From Bacteroidota bacterium (GTDB lineage Bacteria; Bacteroidota; Bacteroidia; B-17B0; Aurantibacillaceae): a stretch of 48,349 nt of DNA. The stretch covers positions 1 to 48,349 of the forward strand of contig OMJH01000081.1 of the NCBI GenBank assembly GCA_900299295.1, written 5' to 3'. Below the pieces are notes generated by a model. The model worked only from the letters and a program-made list of their open reading frames with translations, was not told where the DNA came from and made no database searches. Each line of letters begins with the position of its first letter. Position 1 is the first letter of the stretch. Of this stretch, positions 32,978-41,595 are shown piece after piece. The position numbers and the translations under genes are program-made.

Positions 32978-33904
32978 TTATTTGGAAACTGTAATTTGAA
33001 AAAGTTTACCATCATTTGCTAACATACAGTTGCTGAACAAAGTTGCAGCCTCATCCAGAAAAAGATCCGGATTTTCATACCGCGAAGAAAAGTGACCCAA
33101 AATTAATTGCCCTGCATTAGCTTGCGCAGCAATTTTTGCAGCATCTTTTGCTGTACTGTGCATCGTTTTATTGGCTCGTTCGCGCATATCCTCTAAGAAT
33201 GTACTTTCATGATAAAGTACAGAAACATTGTTAAGCAGAGGAATTAATTCCTCATGATACATTGTATCGGAACAATAGGCATATGAGCGCGGTTTAGGTC
33301 CGGGGCGCGTAAGTACATCCGCATGTATTAGTTCACCGTTTTCGGAAATTACATCAAGGCCCTGCTTTAGACGATGTATTTCTGAGTGGCAAACCCCAAA
33401 TTCTTTTAATTTTTCGGGGAGTATGTTGCGTGGAAAAGGCTTTTCGCGAAATAAAAAACCGGTACAATCCAGTTTATGTTTTAAAGGAAATGTGTAAACT
33501 TCGACTTTGTCATCTTCAAAAATAAGTTCTACGGTTTTTGCCTGAGTTGAATGAAATTCCAATGGATATTGTAACCGAGTATCACTGACTTTGTTCAGTA
33601 CATCGATCACTTCTTTAAGCGGTGGTGGGCCATAAAGTCGCAATGGATTTTTTCGTCCTAGCAAGTGAAATGATTGCAGCAAACCAATCAAGCCAAAAAA
33701 ATGATCTCCATGAAGGTGGGAGATAAATATTGCATTGATTCGACCAAAGCTTGTTTTAAATTTTCTTAACTGTAATTGAGTTCCTTCACCGCAATCAATT
33801 AAAAAAAAACGCTCAGCTACACAAAGTAACTGAGCGCTTGGATTTCTTGAATTTGTGGGAAGAGCTGATCCGCTTCCTAAAATCAATAATTCAAATCGCT
33901 GCAT
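32978..33904 (-). CDS. rnz: Ribonuclease Z
   Basis: RNase Z trims tRNA 3' ends, which matters here because the tRNA-Leu gene in the window lacks an encoded CCA. The 308-residue metallo-beta-lactamase protein has the zinc motif SHLHGDHFFGL (His63, His65, Asp67, His68), YCSDT with its Asp ligand, HESTF, and the C-terminal LGHFSSRYE. Length and motifs are normal. Its ATG overlaps the stop of the upstream T9SS gene by one base (TAATG). Confidence 0.96.
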   Translation of the reverse strand: MQRFELLILGSGSALPTNSRNPSAQLLCVAERFFLIDCGEGTQLQLRKFKTSFGRINAIFISHLHGDHFFGLIGLLQSFHLLGRKNPLRLYGPPPLKEVIDVLNKVSDTRLQYPLEFHSTQAKTVELIFEDDKVEVYTFPLKHKLDCTGFLFREKPFPRNILPEKLKEFGVCHSEIHRLKQGLDVISENGELIHADVLTRPGPKPRSYAYCSDTMYHEELIPLLNNVSVLYHESTFLEDMRERANKTMHSTAKDAAKIAAQANAGQLILGHFSSRYENPDLFLDEAATLFSNCMLANDGKLFQITVSK

Positions 33905-34668
33905 TAATTGTTGGTCACCATCATGCGGCGGGTAAAGGCTTTACCTTTGTATTCCAAGGAATAAAAGTACATGCCTCCGGAGAAATTCTTACCATCAATT
34001 TCTAATTCATTCTCACCTTTAACACCATCAATTTTCTTTTCCATAACCATTTTACCTAACATGTTATAAACTGTCAATTTCACTTTATCTTCTGTAGGCA
34101 GGGTAAAACGGATATTGGTTTTGTTAGAAAACGGGTTCGGTGCATTTTGCTTTACATCAAAGTTTGCATTTGAATTTTCGCTGATACCAACTGCAGGATT
34201 AATAGTAATCTTGTAATAGGTTACAGTGAATGAATTCGCTACGCTTGAACCACCCACAAAAGCATCAACAGAAATTACCAATGAATAGGTACCTGCAGTA
34301 GTTGGTGTTCCATAAATTGAAGCGCAACCTGTAGTATTTCCCAACCAGGTACACAAACTTGAAGGATTTGATGTACCCGCACACATGTAAGTTAAGCCCG
34401 GAGGAAGGTTGGAAATTCCGGTCATGCGAATTGAATCAAATGGAATAGCAGGCAATGGCGGAGGTAAAACCTGAGTATCTTGAGGCACAACAACCGTAAT
34501 ATTTTGGTTGTATGGCTGTCCTACTGTTCCGCTAACGAAATTAGTAGCGCTGTCAGGATGAATTCCCGGGATGTTCGCTACAGCCGGATCAGGTGTACAA
34601 GTCTGCGCATTTATCTGAACACTGAATAACGCAGCTGTAATTGTTAAAAATAGGTAGGTTTTTTTCAT
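33904..34668 (-). CDS. Small T9SS type A sorting-domain protein
   Basis: The 254-residue protein has a signal peptide (1-21, ending INAQ), a middle region (22-165) rich in Pro, Thr and Cys with a putative Ig/cadherin-like repeat (GTPTTAGTYSLVISVDAF), and a type A sorting domain (about 175-254; NAPNPFSNKTNIRFTLP, GGMYFYSLEYKG, AFTRRMMV). It is expected to be exported and surface-attached. Its translation is linked to rnz by the one-base overlap, an odd pair of surface and tRNA-processing genes. No enzymatic motif. Confidence 0.85.
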   Translation of the reverse strand: MKKTYLFLTITAALFSVQINAQTCTPDPAVANIPGIHPDSATNFVSGTVGQPYNQNITVVVPQDTQVLPPPLPAIPFDSIRMTGISNLPPGLTYMCAGTSNPSSLCTWLGNTTGCASIYGTPTTAGTYSLVISVDAFVGGSSVANSFTVTYYKITINPAVGISENSNANFDVKQNAPNPFSNKTNIRFTLPTEDKVKLTVYNMLGKMVMEKKIDGVKGENELEIDGKNFSGGMYFYSLEYKGKAFTRRMMVTNN

Positions 34669-34696
34669 GTTACTTTTTTATGTTTATTTTAAATTT

Positions 34697-35035
34697 TCAA
34701 TTAACCATCGTTTTTGCATCTTCTACTCCATTTGCAATAAAAAGAACGTTTTCCAACCGAGAAGGTGCAATCAGCTTTTGAACATTATCCTGCAAATTAC
34801 ACAACACTAGTTTACCTGATTCGCTTTTGCACAACCTGTTTCCAATTAAAATGGAACTAAGTCCGGACGAATCACAAAAACGAATGCGGTATAAATTTAC
34901 GATAATATTTTTGAACCCTTCTGTATTTAACAATAAAAATTCAGCTTTTAGTGATGGTGCAAGATTAGAATCTAGCCGTTCTGCCTGAACCTCAATAAAT
35001 GCGAAAGTAGAGTTACGCTCAATTGAATACGCCAT
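34697..35035 (-). CDS. STAS-domain anti-sigma-factor-antagonist-like protein
   Basis: A 112-residue SpoIIAA-like STAS domain. The site that is phosphorylated in this family corresponds to Asp55-Ser56-Ser57-Gly58-Leu59 in RFCDSSGLSSIL. It would be controlled by an anti-sigma kinase and a PP2C phosphatase, or in Bacteroidota by a related partner switch. No kinase gene is adjacent. It lies 40 bases after pyrB and has its own -7 box, so it is probably not part of that unit. It may work with the SpoIIE-type proteins of this window; that is inference only. Confidence 0.9.
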   Translation of the reverse strand: MAYSIERNSTFAFIEVQAERLDSNLAPSLKAEFLLLNTEGFKNIIVNLYRIRFCDSSGLSSILIGNRLCKSESGKLVLCNLQDNVQKLIAPSRLENVLFIANGVEDAKTMVN

Positions 35036-35049
35036 TTTACTTTATCAAA

Positions 35050-35057
35050 CAAAGCTA
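35050..35057 (-). promoter_or_regulatory. -7 box of the STAS gene
   Basis: TAGCTTTG on the minus strand fits TAnnTTTG and ends 14 bases before the ATG. CTG (35079..35077) lies at the -33 position with a 19-bp spacer, overlapping the pyrB stop region. Confidence 0.55.
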
Positions 35058-35075
35058 ATGAATTTTTTGAAACTT

Positions 35076-35999
35076 TCAGTTTCTACCTGCAAGTAAAAAC
35101 ATTACCGCCATTCGAACGGCAACTCCGTTTTCAACCTGTTCTAGAATTATGCTTTGTTTATGATCAGCTACATCCGAACTGATTTCTACTCCCCTGTTTA
35201 TTGGTCCGGGATGCATAATTACTATTTTATTTCGCAAAGATTCCAGTAATTCTAAGTTTAAACCGTACAACATGGTATATTCTCTTAGCGAAGGGAAAAA
35301 TTTAATGTCTTGCCTTTCCAATTGTATACGCAATAGATTTGCCACTTCACACCATTCTAATGCTTTACGCAAATCAGTTTCGACACCAACGCCGAGAGAA
35401 TTTATATATCGAGGAATAAGTGTTGTTGGGCCACAAACTTTCACCTCTGCACCCATTTTTTGCAGCAAAAATATATTTGATAAAGCAACCCGGCTGTGAA
35501 GGATGTCGCCAACAATCGTAATTTTTTTTCCTTTTAAAGACCCGAGGCTTTCCAAAATTGAAAAAGCATCCAACAAGGCCTGTGTTGGGTGCTCATGTGC
35601 ACCATCACCAGCATTAATAATTTTAGATTTTATACGCTTAGATAAAAATACGGAAGCGCCGGGGCTGCTATGCCGCATTACCACCATGTCAACTTTCATC
35701 GCCAGAATATTATTTACCGTGTCAACAAGGGTTTCTCCTTTTTTTACCGAGGATGATGAAGCTGAGAAATTCACAACATCTGCTGATAAACGCTTTTGCG
35801 CGAGCTCAAATGACAATTTAGTTCGTGTAGAATTTTCAAAAAACAAATTTGCAATCGTAATATCCCTGAGTGAAGGAACTTTTTTGATAGGTCTATTAAT
35901 GACTTCTTTAAAACTTTTGGCAGTGTGTAAAATTAAATCGATGTCTGCCTTAGTGAGATACTTGATTCCGAGTAGATGTGAAGTGCTTAAATGGCTCAT
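35076..35999 (-). CDS. pyrB: Aspartate carbamoyltransferase catalytic subunit
   Basis: PyrB joins carbamoyl phosphate and aspartate in pyrimidine synthesis. The 307-residue protein from 35999 begins MSHLSTSHLLGIKYL, a family-like N-terminus. It shows the carbamoyl-phosphate motif FENSTRTKLSFE, the loop SSSVKKGETL, HPTQALLD and the C-terminal MHPGPINRG. A TTG start at 36011 would add four residues but lies inside the -7 box, so the ATG is preferred. No pyrI regulatory subunit is adjacent. Confidence 0.97.
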   Translation of the reverse strand: MSHLSTSHLLGIKYLTKADIDLILHTAKSFKEVINRPIKKVPSLRDITIANLFFENSTRTKLSFELAQKRLSADVVNFSASSSSVKKGETLVDTVNNILAMKVDMVVMRHSSPGASVFLSKRIKSKIINAGDGAHEHPTQALLDAFSILESLGSLKGKKITIVGDILHSRVALSNIFLLQKMGAEVKVCGPTTLIPRYINSLGVGVETDLRKALEWCEVANLLRIQLERQDIKFFPSLREYTMLYGLNLELLESLRNKIVIMHPGPINRGVEISSDVADHKQSIILEQVENGVAVRMAVMFLLAGRN

Positions 36000-36008
36000 C
36001 CCGGGTAA

Positions 36009-36016
36009 CAAAGATA
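36009..36016 (-). promoter_or_regulatory. -7 box of pyrB
   Basis: TATCTTTG on the minus strand fits TAnnTTTG and ends 9 bases before the ATG at 35999. The implied leader is only a few bases long, so a pyrimidine attenuator upstream of the gene is unlikely. Confidence 0.6.
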
Positions 36017-36066
36017 CATTTTTTTACGTTCAAGATTTCATAACTGAAAAGTTGTTGAAAGAAACT

Positions 36067-37266
36067 CTATTCGAAATCCGGATATAGCAGGTATTTGGAA
36101 CGGACCAATTTAAACTGTTGAATGGAGGGCTTCCAGCTTTTAGCAATTTCAGATTCCTTTACCCCTTTCTTGATTTGTTCCTGCAAAATATAATTTCCGG
36201 AATGGTAGTTAAAATTAGCATCAAAGAATGTAGTTTCATCCTTTAACTCACGAAACATACCTGAAAGCCATAATAAATTAATTTCTTTTAAATTTTTCAT
36301 ATAATCTTCCCCAAATCTGCGTAAATCATAACCAAAACATTTTTCGTTTAAATATTTTGGGTTTTTTGCTCCGGTAAATGCTTGAGGTGTAAATGAAAAT
36401 TCACTCCCCTTTAATTTTGGATGACCAAGTACCTGAAATGGGAATTCTGTACCTCTTCCCATACTTACTATTGTACCTTCAAATAAGCCAAGTGAAGGAT
36501 AAAGATAAACCGAAATCATATTTGGTAAATTTGGTGAAGGCTTAACAGGTAGCTGGTACAAATCACTGTGGGTATAATTTTTTACCGGAACAACTGTTAA
36601 ATCACAAACAACCTTTTTTGTTAACCAGCCTTCTCCGTTGACCATTTTGGCATATTCACCGCAGGTCATACCGTAAACAATCGGAACGGGATGTAATCCT
36701 AAAAAAGATTTCAATGATAAATCTAAAATAGGCCCATCTACATAAAATCCGTTTGGATTTGGCCTGTCTAGTATAATGCACTTTTTTTTATTCTCTGCGC
36801 AGGCTTCCATTACATAAGTCATCGTGGAGATATAGGTATAAAACCGAACACCCACGTCCTGAATATCGTAAATCAACACATCAAGATCTTTGACATCGTC
36901 ACGAGTTGGTTTGTTGTGCTTTCCAAATAACGAGATCACCGTAATACCGGTTGATGGATCCTTACCGTTAACTACTTTTTCTCCGGCATCAGCTTCACCG
37001 CGAAAACCATGTTCCGGACTAAAAATCTTGTTAACCTTCACCTTCAAGGCAATTAATGTATCAACTAAATGTCGGTTTCCAACGCGACTGGTAAGGTTGG
37101 CTACGACACCCACACGCTTGCCTTTCAAAAGAGTCAAATAATCATCAAAACGAGCCGCACCTATTATAACGTCTTTATCCGTAAGAACACGAGCTTCTCG
37201 GATAGATTGAGCATTGAAAAATGAAAAAGAAAAAAAGAAAAAAAACAAAACTGAAATGACCTTCAT
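36067..37266 (-). CDS. DUF1343 / NamZ-like exo-beta-N-acetylmuramidase domain protein
   Basis: The 399-residue exported protein has a signal peptide (1-19, ending FFNAQ) and the DUF1343 core: VGVVANLTSRV, FSPEHGFRGEADAGEKV, DVLIYDIQDVGVRFYTYI, ILDRPNPNGFYVDGP and SMGRGTEFPFQVLGHP. NamZ of Bacillus, from this family, releases N-acetylmuramic acid from peptidoglycan ends, so cell-wall recycling is the likeliest role. EHGFRG carries the conserved acidic residue of the active site in the family. It has its own promoter box and the pyrB promoter lies immediately after it. Confidence 0.92.
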   Translation of the reverse strand: MKVISVLFFFFFSFSFFNAQSIREARVLTDKDVIIGAARFDDYLTLLKGKRVGVVANLTSRVGNRHLVDTLIALKVKVNKIFSPEHGFRGEADAGEKVVNGKDPSTGITVISLFGKHNKPTRDDVKDLDVLIYDIQDVGVRFYTYISTMTYVMEACAENKKKCIILDRPNPNGFYVDGPILDLSLKSFLGLHPVPIVYGMTCGEYAKMVNGEGWLTKKVVCDLTVVPVKNYTHSDLYQLPVKPSPNLPNMISVYLYPSLGLFEGTIVSMGRGTEFPFQVLGHPKLKGSEFSFTPQAFTGAKNPKYLNEKCFGYDLRRFGEDYMKNLKEINLLWLSGMFRELKDETTFFDANFNYHSGNYILQEQIKKGVKESEIAKSWKPSIQQFKLVRSKYLLYPDFE

Positions 37267-37289
37267 TCGGAATGATTATTTTTGAGAAA

Positions 37290-37297
37290 CAAATGTA
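37290..37297 (-). promoter_or_regulatory. -7 box of the DUF1343 gene
   Basis: TACATTTG on the minus strand fits TAnnTTTG and ends 23 bases before the ATG, in the 94-base divergent gap with the permease gene. Confidence 0.5.
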
Positions 37298-37360
37298 TCA
37301 AAGATTAGTGAACACTTTACAATTTCCGCTTAATCGAAATTAACAAGAATCATTCCTTTC

Positions 37361-38716
37361 ATGAACATCAGCTGGTTTATTGCAAATCGAATTTCCGGAG
37401 GCGAACAAAAAAACTCGAATTTAAGTCGGCCGGTAATACGGATTGCGACCGGAGGAATTATTCTTGGAGTAATGGTAATGATACTTACGGTTTTTATTGT
37501 TAAGGGATTTCAAAAAGAAGTTAAAGAAAGAGCAATCGCTTTCAGCGCCCACGTTCAGATAATAAACAAAAATGAAGAGAATTCCGGGGAATCCCTGCCT
37601 ATATTACTGCATCAAAAAATTACAGACGAATTATTGAAGAACAATGAGATCCGAACAATTCAGCATTTTATTCTAAAAAACGGTATAATTAAAACCAAGA
37701 CTGAAAACGAAGGTGTGGTCGTAAAGGGAATCGGTGAAAATTATTCATGGGGTTATATCGGTGAAAATATAATTAGCGGTTCAACTTTTCAGGAAAAAAA
37801 ACATGAAACAAATGAACATCCTGTATTGATTTCATCCATTATTGCAAACCGTTTACAGGTTAAAGTTGATGATAAACTCATTATTTATTTTATTGTACCC
37901 GACACGATGTTACATATTAAGTATTCGGCTATTGATACTTTAATTCAGCAAAAAGATCCTTTCATACTTCGTTTAAAAAATTCTTTTGACAACGAAACAC
38001 CTGAAACTGAATTAAAAGTAATGCACCACCCTCGCTCAAGCGTATTCCGTATCAGCGGTATTTATGAAACGGGATTGGAAGAATATGATAAAAAAATGGT
38101 TTTCACCACATCGGAAGCACTGAAAAAAATATATCGATGGCCCGAATACGTAACAGGTGGATTTGAAATTTACCTGAATGATTTCAATAATGTGGAACAG
38201 TTCACCAATGACCTTTATTTTAACTTAACCAAAGAAGAACTCACCGTTGTAAACGTTGAAGAAAAAAATCAGGGAATTTTTGAATGGCTTAAAATGCACG
38301 ACACAACTGGAATAATAGTGCTAGTATTAATGACTTCTGTTGCAATTATTAATATGACATCTGCCTTGATTATCCTGATAATTGAAAAAGTCAACATGAT
38401 TGGTATTTTAAAATCACTTGGAATGAATAACCGAAATGTTAGTCGCGTATTTTTAATTCAGGCAGTCAAAATAATTTCAACCGGAATGTTTTGGGGAAAC
38501 ATTTTTGGCCTTTCTCTTGCATTCATTCAATACAAATTTCATGTTTTTAAACTTGATCAGGTAGTTTATTACATGTCCTACGTTCCTATCCGTTTTGAAT
38601 GGGACTTATGGGTACTGCTAAATATATTTACCTTTATTGCATGCTTTTTATTTATGCTACTTCCTACCATCATCGTAACCAAAACATCACCATTAAAATC
38701 AATTAAATTTTCGTAA
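37361..38716 (+). CDS. FtsX-type ABC permease (LolC/E-like lipoprotein-releasing protein)
   Basis: The 451-residue protein has TM1 (about 22-48), a large periplasmic MacB-like domain (50-305), and three C-terminal membrane segments (about 318-342, 370-398 and 412-440). The sequence between TM2 and TM3, IIEKVNMIGILKSLGMNN, is the FtsX-domain coupling region. Size and layout match LolC/LolE. No ATPase gene (LolD) is adjacent, so the partner is encoded elsewhere. It could serve another substrate of the same superfamily. Confidence 0.88.
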   Translation: MNISWFIANRISGGEQKNSNLSRPVIRIATGGIILGVMVMILTVFIVKGFQKEVKERAIAFSAHVQIINKNEENSGESLPILLHQKITDELLKNNEIRTIQHFILKNGIIKTKTENEGVVVKGIGENYSWGYIGENIISGSTFQEKKHETNEHPVLISSIIANRLQVKVDDKLIIYFIVPDTMLHIKYSAIDTLIQQKDPFILRLKNSFDNETPETELKVMHHPRSSVFRISGIYETGLEEYDKKMVFTTSEALKKIYRWPEYVTGGFEIYLNDFNNVEQFTNDLYFNLTKEELTVVNVEEKNQGIFEWLKMHDTTGIIVLVLMTSVAIINMTSALIILIIEKVNMIGILKSLGMNNRNVSRVFLIQAVKIISTGMFWGNIFGLSLAFIQYKFHVFKLDQVVYYMSYVPIRFEWDLWVLLNIFTFIACFLFMLLPTIIVTKTSPLKSIKFS

Positions 38717-38773
38717 GTAATTTAATAGTTGTTTGGGATTTAGCTTCCGGAATTCTTAACTTCACCATGAGCA

Positions 38774-40984
38774 ATGGAAAAAATTGATTTAAACACTGAA
38801 AAAAAAGAAATTCTGAATCGCTACAAGGCCTTACTGAAAGCCATCCGAAGGAGAATGGAAAAAGGTGATAAGGAAATGATTCGTAAGGCTTTTGATGTAG
38901 CGCTTGAGTCTCACAAAAATATGAGGCGCAAGTCGGGCGAACCTTATATTTTTCATCCAATTGCAGTGGCGTTAATATGCGCCGATGAAATAGGACTTGG
39001 AACAACCTCAATCGTTTGCGCCCTTTTGCACGACACGGTAGAAGACACAGATATCACCATTGATGATATCACCGGAATGTTTGGTCAAAAGGTTGCAAAA
39101 ATCATAGATGGATTAACAAAAATTTCTGGAGTTTTTGACCATAAATCTTCCTTGCAGGCAGAAAACTTCAAGAAAATGATGTTAACTCTTAGCGATGATA
39201 TTAGAGTGATTCTTATTAAGATTGCCGACCGGCTACACAACATGCGTACACTAGACAGTATGGCTCGCGAAAAGCAAATTAAAATCGCGAGTGAAACTCA
39301 ATACCTATACGCACCGCTTGCACACCGGCTTGGACTTAACTCAATAAAAACAGAGCTGGAAGATCTTGCATTAAAATACACGGATCCTGACGGATACAAT
39401 GAACTCTTACAACGTTTAATTGATACTGAACCTGAAAGAAAAAAATTCATTCAGAAATTTATTGAACCCATTAAGGAAATACTTTCAGAATTGGGATTCA
39501 AATTCAAAATTTACGGACGTCCGAAATCAATTTTTTCCATCTACAATAAGATTAAACACAAGGGGGTGGTTTTTGAAGATATTTATGATTTATTTGCAAT
39601 TCGGATTATCATTGAAAGTTTACCTGAAAATGAAAAATCCGATTGCTGGAAAATATATTCTGTCATAACCGATTTCTATCATCCTAATCCCGACCGCTTA
39701 CGTGACTGGATTTCTACACCTAAAGCGAATGGATACGAATCGCTCCACACTACCGTAATGGGTCCGGAAGGAAAATGGGTTGAAGTTCAGATTCGAACAA
39801 CACGAATGGACGAGATTGCAGAAATGGGATTTGCTGCCCACTGGAAATATAAAGATGACGCTGTCGAGCGTGAAAATCAACTAGAAGAATGGATTCGAAA
39901 AATCCGGGAAATGCTCGAAAGTCCGGAAGAAAATGCGCTGGATTTCATCGATGATTTTAAATTGAATTTATTTGCTGATGAGATATTTGTGTTTACCCCA
40001 AAAGGGGACATGAAAACGCTGCCCTCAAATGCCACGACGCTTGATTTTGCCTTCGAAATACATAGTAAAATAGGAGCAAAATGTATTGGAGCAAAAGTAA
40101 ATCATAAACTTGTTCCTTTAAGTTATAAACTTAAAAGTGGGGATCAGGTAGAAATTCTGACAAGCAACAAACAAAGTCCAAAGGAAGACTGGATTAACTT
40201 TGTAGTCACTGCAAAAGCAAAATCAAAAATAAAACATGCTCTAAAGGATCAACGCCGAATTTTAATTGAAGAAGGAAAAGCTGTATTGAAAAAGAAGTTT
40301 TTTAAACTCAAACTGGAATTCAATCAGCGAACAATTTCCGATTTCACCACCTGGTTGAAGCTATCCTCATCGCAGGAATTATTTTTCAGAGTAGCAAAAA
40401 ATGCAATTGACGTCAGTGAAATTAAAAATTTTATTGAGTATAAAAATAATCCTGAAAAATCTCCGCGCAAAGAAACCACACCTACCTTAGAGCAAATTGT
40501 AAGTCAGGCAAGAGGGAAAACCGATATGCTTGTAATTGGAGACGATATGCAGAAACTTGACTACAAATTATCCAGTTGCTGCAAGCCAATTCCGGGTGAT
40601 GATGTATTTGGTTTCATTACAGTGGGAGAAGGCATAAAAATTCACCGCGTAAATTGCCCAAATGCCATACAATTACTTTCTAATTATGCATACCGGGTAG
40701 TAAAAGCAAAATGGAACTCTCAGCAATTAATATCATTCCTGGCCGGATTAAAAATTACCGGTTCCGATGAATTGGGGTTAGTAAATAACATCACAAAAAT
40801 TATTTCCACTCAATACAACGTAAACATGCGGAGTATTAACTTTGATACAGACGATGGAATTTTTGAAGGAACAATTATGGTTTATGTTCACGACACCGAC
40901 CACCTCACGCAGTTGATTACCAAATTAAAAAAAGTGAAGGGTGTGATGACCGTGGAACGCATCGACGAAGAAAATGTGCAATAA
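38774..40984 (+). CDS. rsh: Bifunctional (p)ppGpp synthetase/hydrolase (RelA/SpoT, Rsh)
   Basis: Rsh makes and degrades (p)ppGpp, the stringent-response alarmone. The 736-residue protein has an HD hydrolase domain (about 45-200; His86-Asp87 in LLHDTVEDTD, so hydrolase active-site residues are intact), a synthetase domain (about 245-370; GRPKSIFSIYNKIK, YDLFAIRII, ANGYESLHTTV), a TGS domain (about 400-460; FVFTPKGDMKTLPSNAT), a ribosome-proximal helical part with SSCCKPIPGDDVFGF, and an ACT domain (about 660-736). It is the only RelA/SpoT gene in the window and is 15 bases upstream of a Fur-family gene. Confidence 0.97.
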   Translation: MEKIDLNTEKKEILNRYKALLKAIRRRMEKGDKEMIRKAFDVALESHKNMRRKSGEPYIFHPIAVALICADEIGLGTTSIVCALLHDTVEDTDITIDDITGMFGQKVAKIIDGLTKISGVFDHKSSLQAENFKKMMLTLSDDIRVILIKIADRLHNMRTLDSMAREKQIKIASETQYLYAPLAHRLGLNSIKTELEDLALKYTDPDGYNELLQRLIDTEPERKKFIQKFIEPIKEILSELGFKFKIYGRPKSIFSIYNKIKHKGVVFEDIYDLFAIRIIIESLPENEKSDCWKIYSVITDFYHPNPDRLRDWISTPKANGYESLHTTVMGPEGKWVEVQIRTTRMDEIAEMGFAAHWKYKDDAVERENQLEEWIRKIREMLESPEENALDFIDDFKLNLFADEIFVFTPKGDMKTLPSNATTLDFAFEIHSKIGAKCIGAKVNHKLVPLSYKLKSGDQVEILTSNKQSPKEDWINFVVTAKAKSKIKHALKDQRRILIEEGKAVLKKKFFKLKLEFNQRTISDFTTWLKLSSSQELFFRVAKNAIDVSEIKNFIEYKNNPEKSPRKETTPTLEQIVSQARGKTDMLVIGDDMQKLDYKLSSCCKPIPGDDVFGFITVGEGIKIHRVNCPNAIQLLSNYAYRVVKAKWNSQQLISFLAGLKITGSDELGLVNNITKIISTQYNVNMRSINFDTDDGIFEGTIMVYVHDTDHLTQLITKLKKVKGVMTVERIDEENVQ

Positions 40985-40999
40985 ATTTAACCACATGGC

Positions 41000-41485
41000 A
41001 TGCTAAACGAAGAAACCAAAAAAGCAGTTAATCAGGTGTTCACCAATTTTCTGATCGATAAAGGACACCGCAGAACAGAAGAGCGTTATGCGATATTGAA
41101 TGAAATTTATGCTCAGGATGGACATTTTGACATTGAGTCACTGTATTTGATGATGAAGAACAAAAAATACCGCGTTAGCCGCGCAACACTGTATAACACC
41201 ATTGAATTACTTCTGGATTGCCACCTCGTTATTAAACACCAATTCGGAAAAAACCTTGCACAATTCGAAAAGGCATACAAATACCGACAACACGACCATT
41301 TAATTTGCCAGGATTGTGAACATGTGTTTGAATTTTGCGACCCGCGTATTCAGCAGATTCAAAAAATGGCTGAAGAAATAATGAATTTCAAAATCGTTTC
41401 ACATTCATTAAATTTTTACGGAAAATGCAATACACTGCTCCAAAACGGGAAATGTATCCATAAAACTGCTGCCTCAAAAAAATAA
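41000..41485 (+). CDS. Fur-family transcriptional regulator
   Basis: A 161-residue Fur-type repressor with winged helix (about 15-85; [29 protein letters not shown]) and dimer domain. Structural zinc ligands are visible as Cys103/Cys106 (LICQDC) and Cys143/Cys152 ([11 protein letters not shown]); HDH (98-100) belongs to the regulatory metal site. Metal specificity (Fe, Zn, or peroxide sensing) cannot be decided. It lies between rsh and purA, 15 bases after rsh, an arrangement I recall from other Bacteroidota. Confidence 0.93.
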   Translation: MLNEETKKAVNQVFTNFLIDKGHRRTEERYAILNEIYAQDGHFDIESLYLMMKNKKYRVSRATLYNTIELLLDCHLVIKHQFGKNLAQFEKAYKYRQHDHLICQDCEHVFEFCDPRIQQIQKMAEEIMNFKIVSHSLNFYGKCNTLLQNGKCIHKTAASKK

Positions 41486-41555
41486 TTCGTTTTCCCTCTA
41501 TTCTTCCTTTTTTCAACAAGTTATTAAATTAAATCTACCCCCTTTATTTTGTTCT

Positions 41556-41563
41556 TACTTTTG
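41556..41563 (+). promoter_or_regulatory. -7 box of purA
   Basis: TACTTTTG fits TAnnTTTG and lies 32 bases before the purA ATG, in the 110-base gap after the Fur gene. No TTG at -33. Confidence 0.5.
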
Positions 41564-41595
41564 GATTTCTCAATTTAATACCAGTAATACATTTC

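Noticed and set aside
36000-36011. TTG start giving pyrB four extra residues
   Set aside because: The TTG is part of the TATCTTTG promoter box and homologues begin at the ATG.
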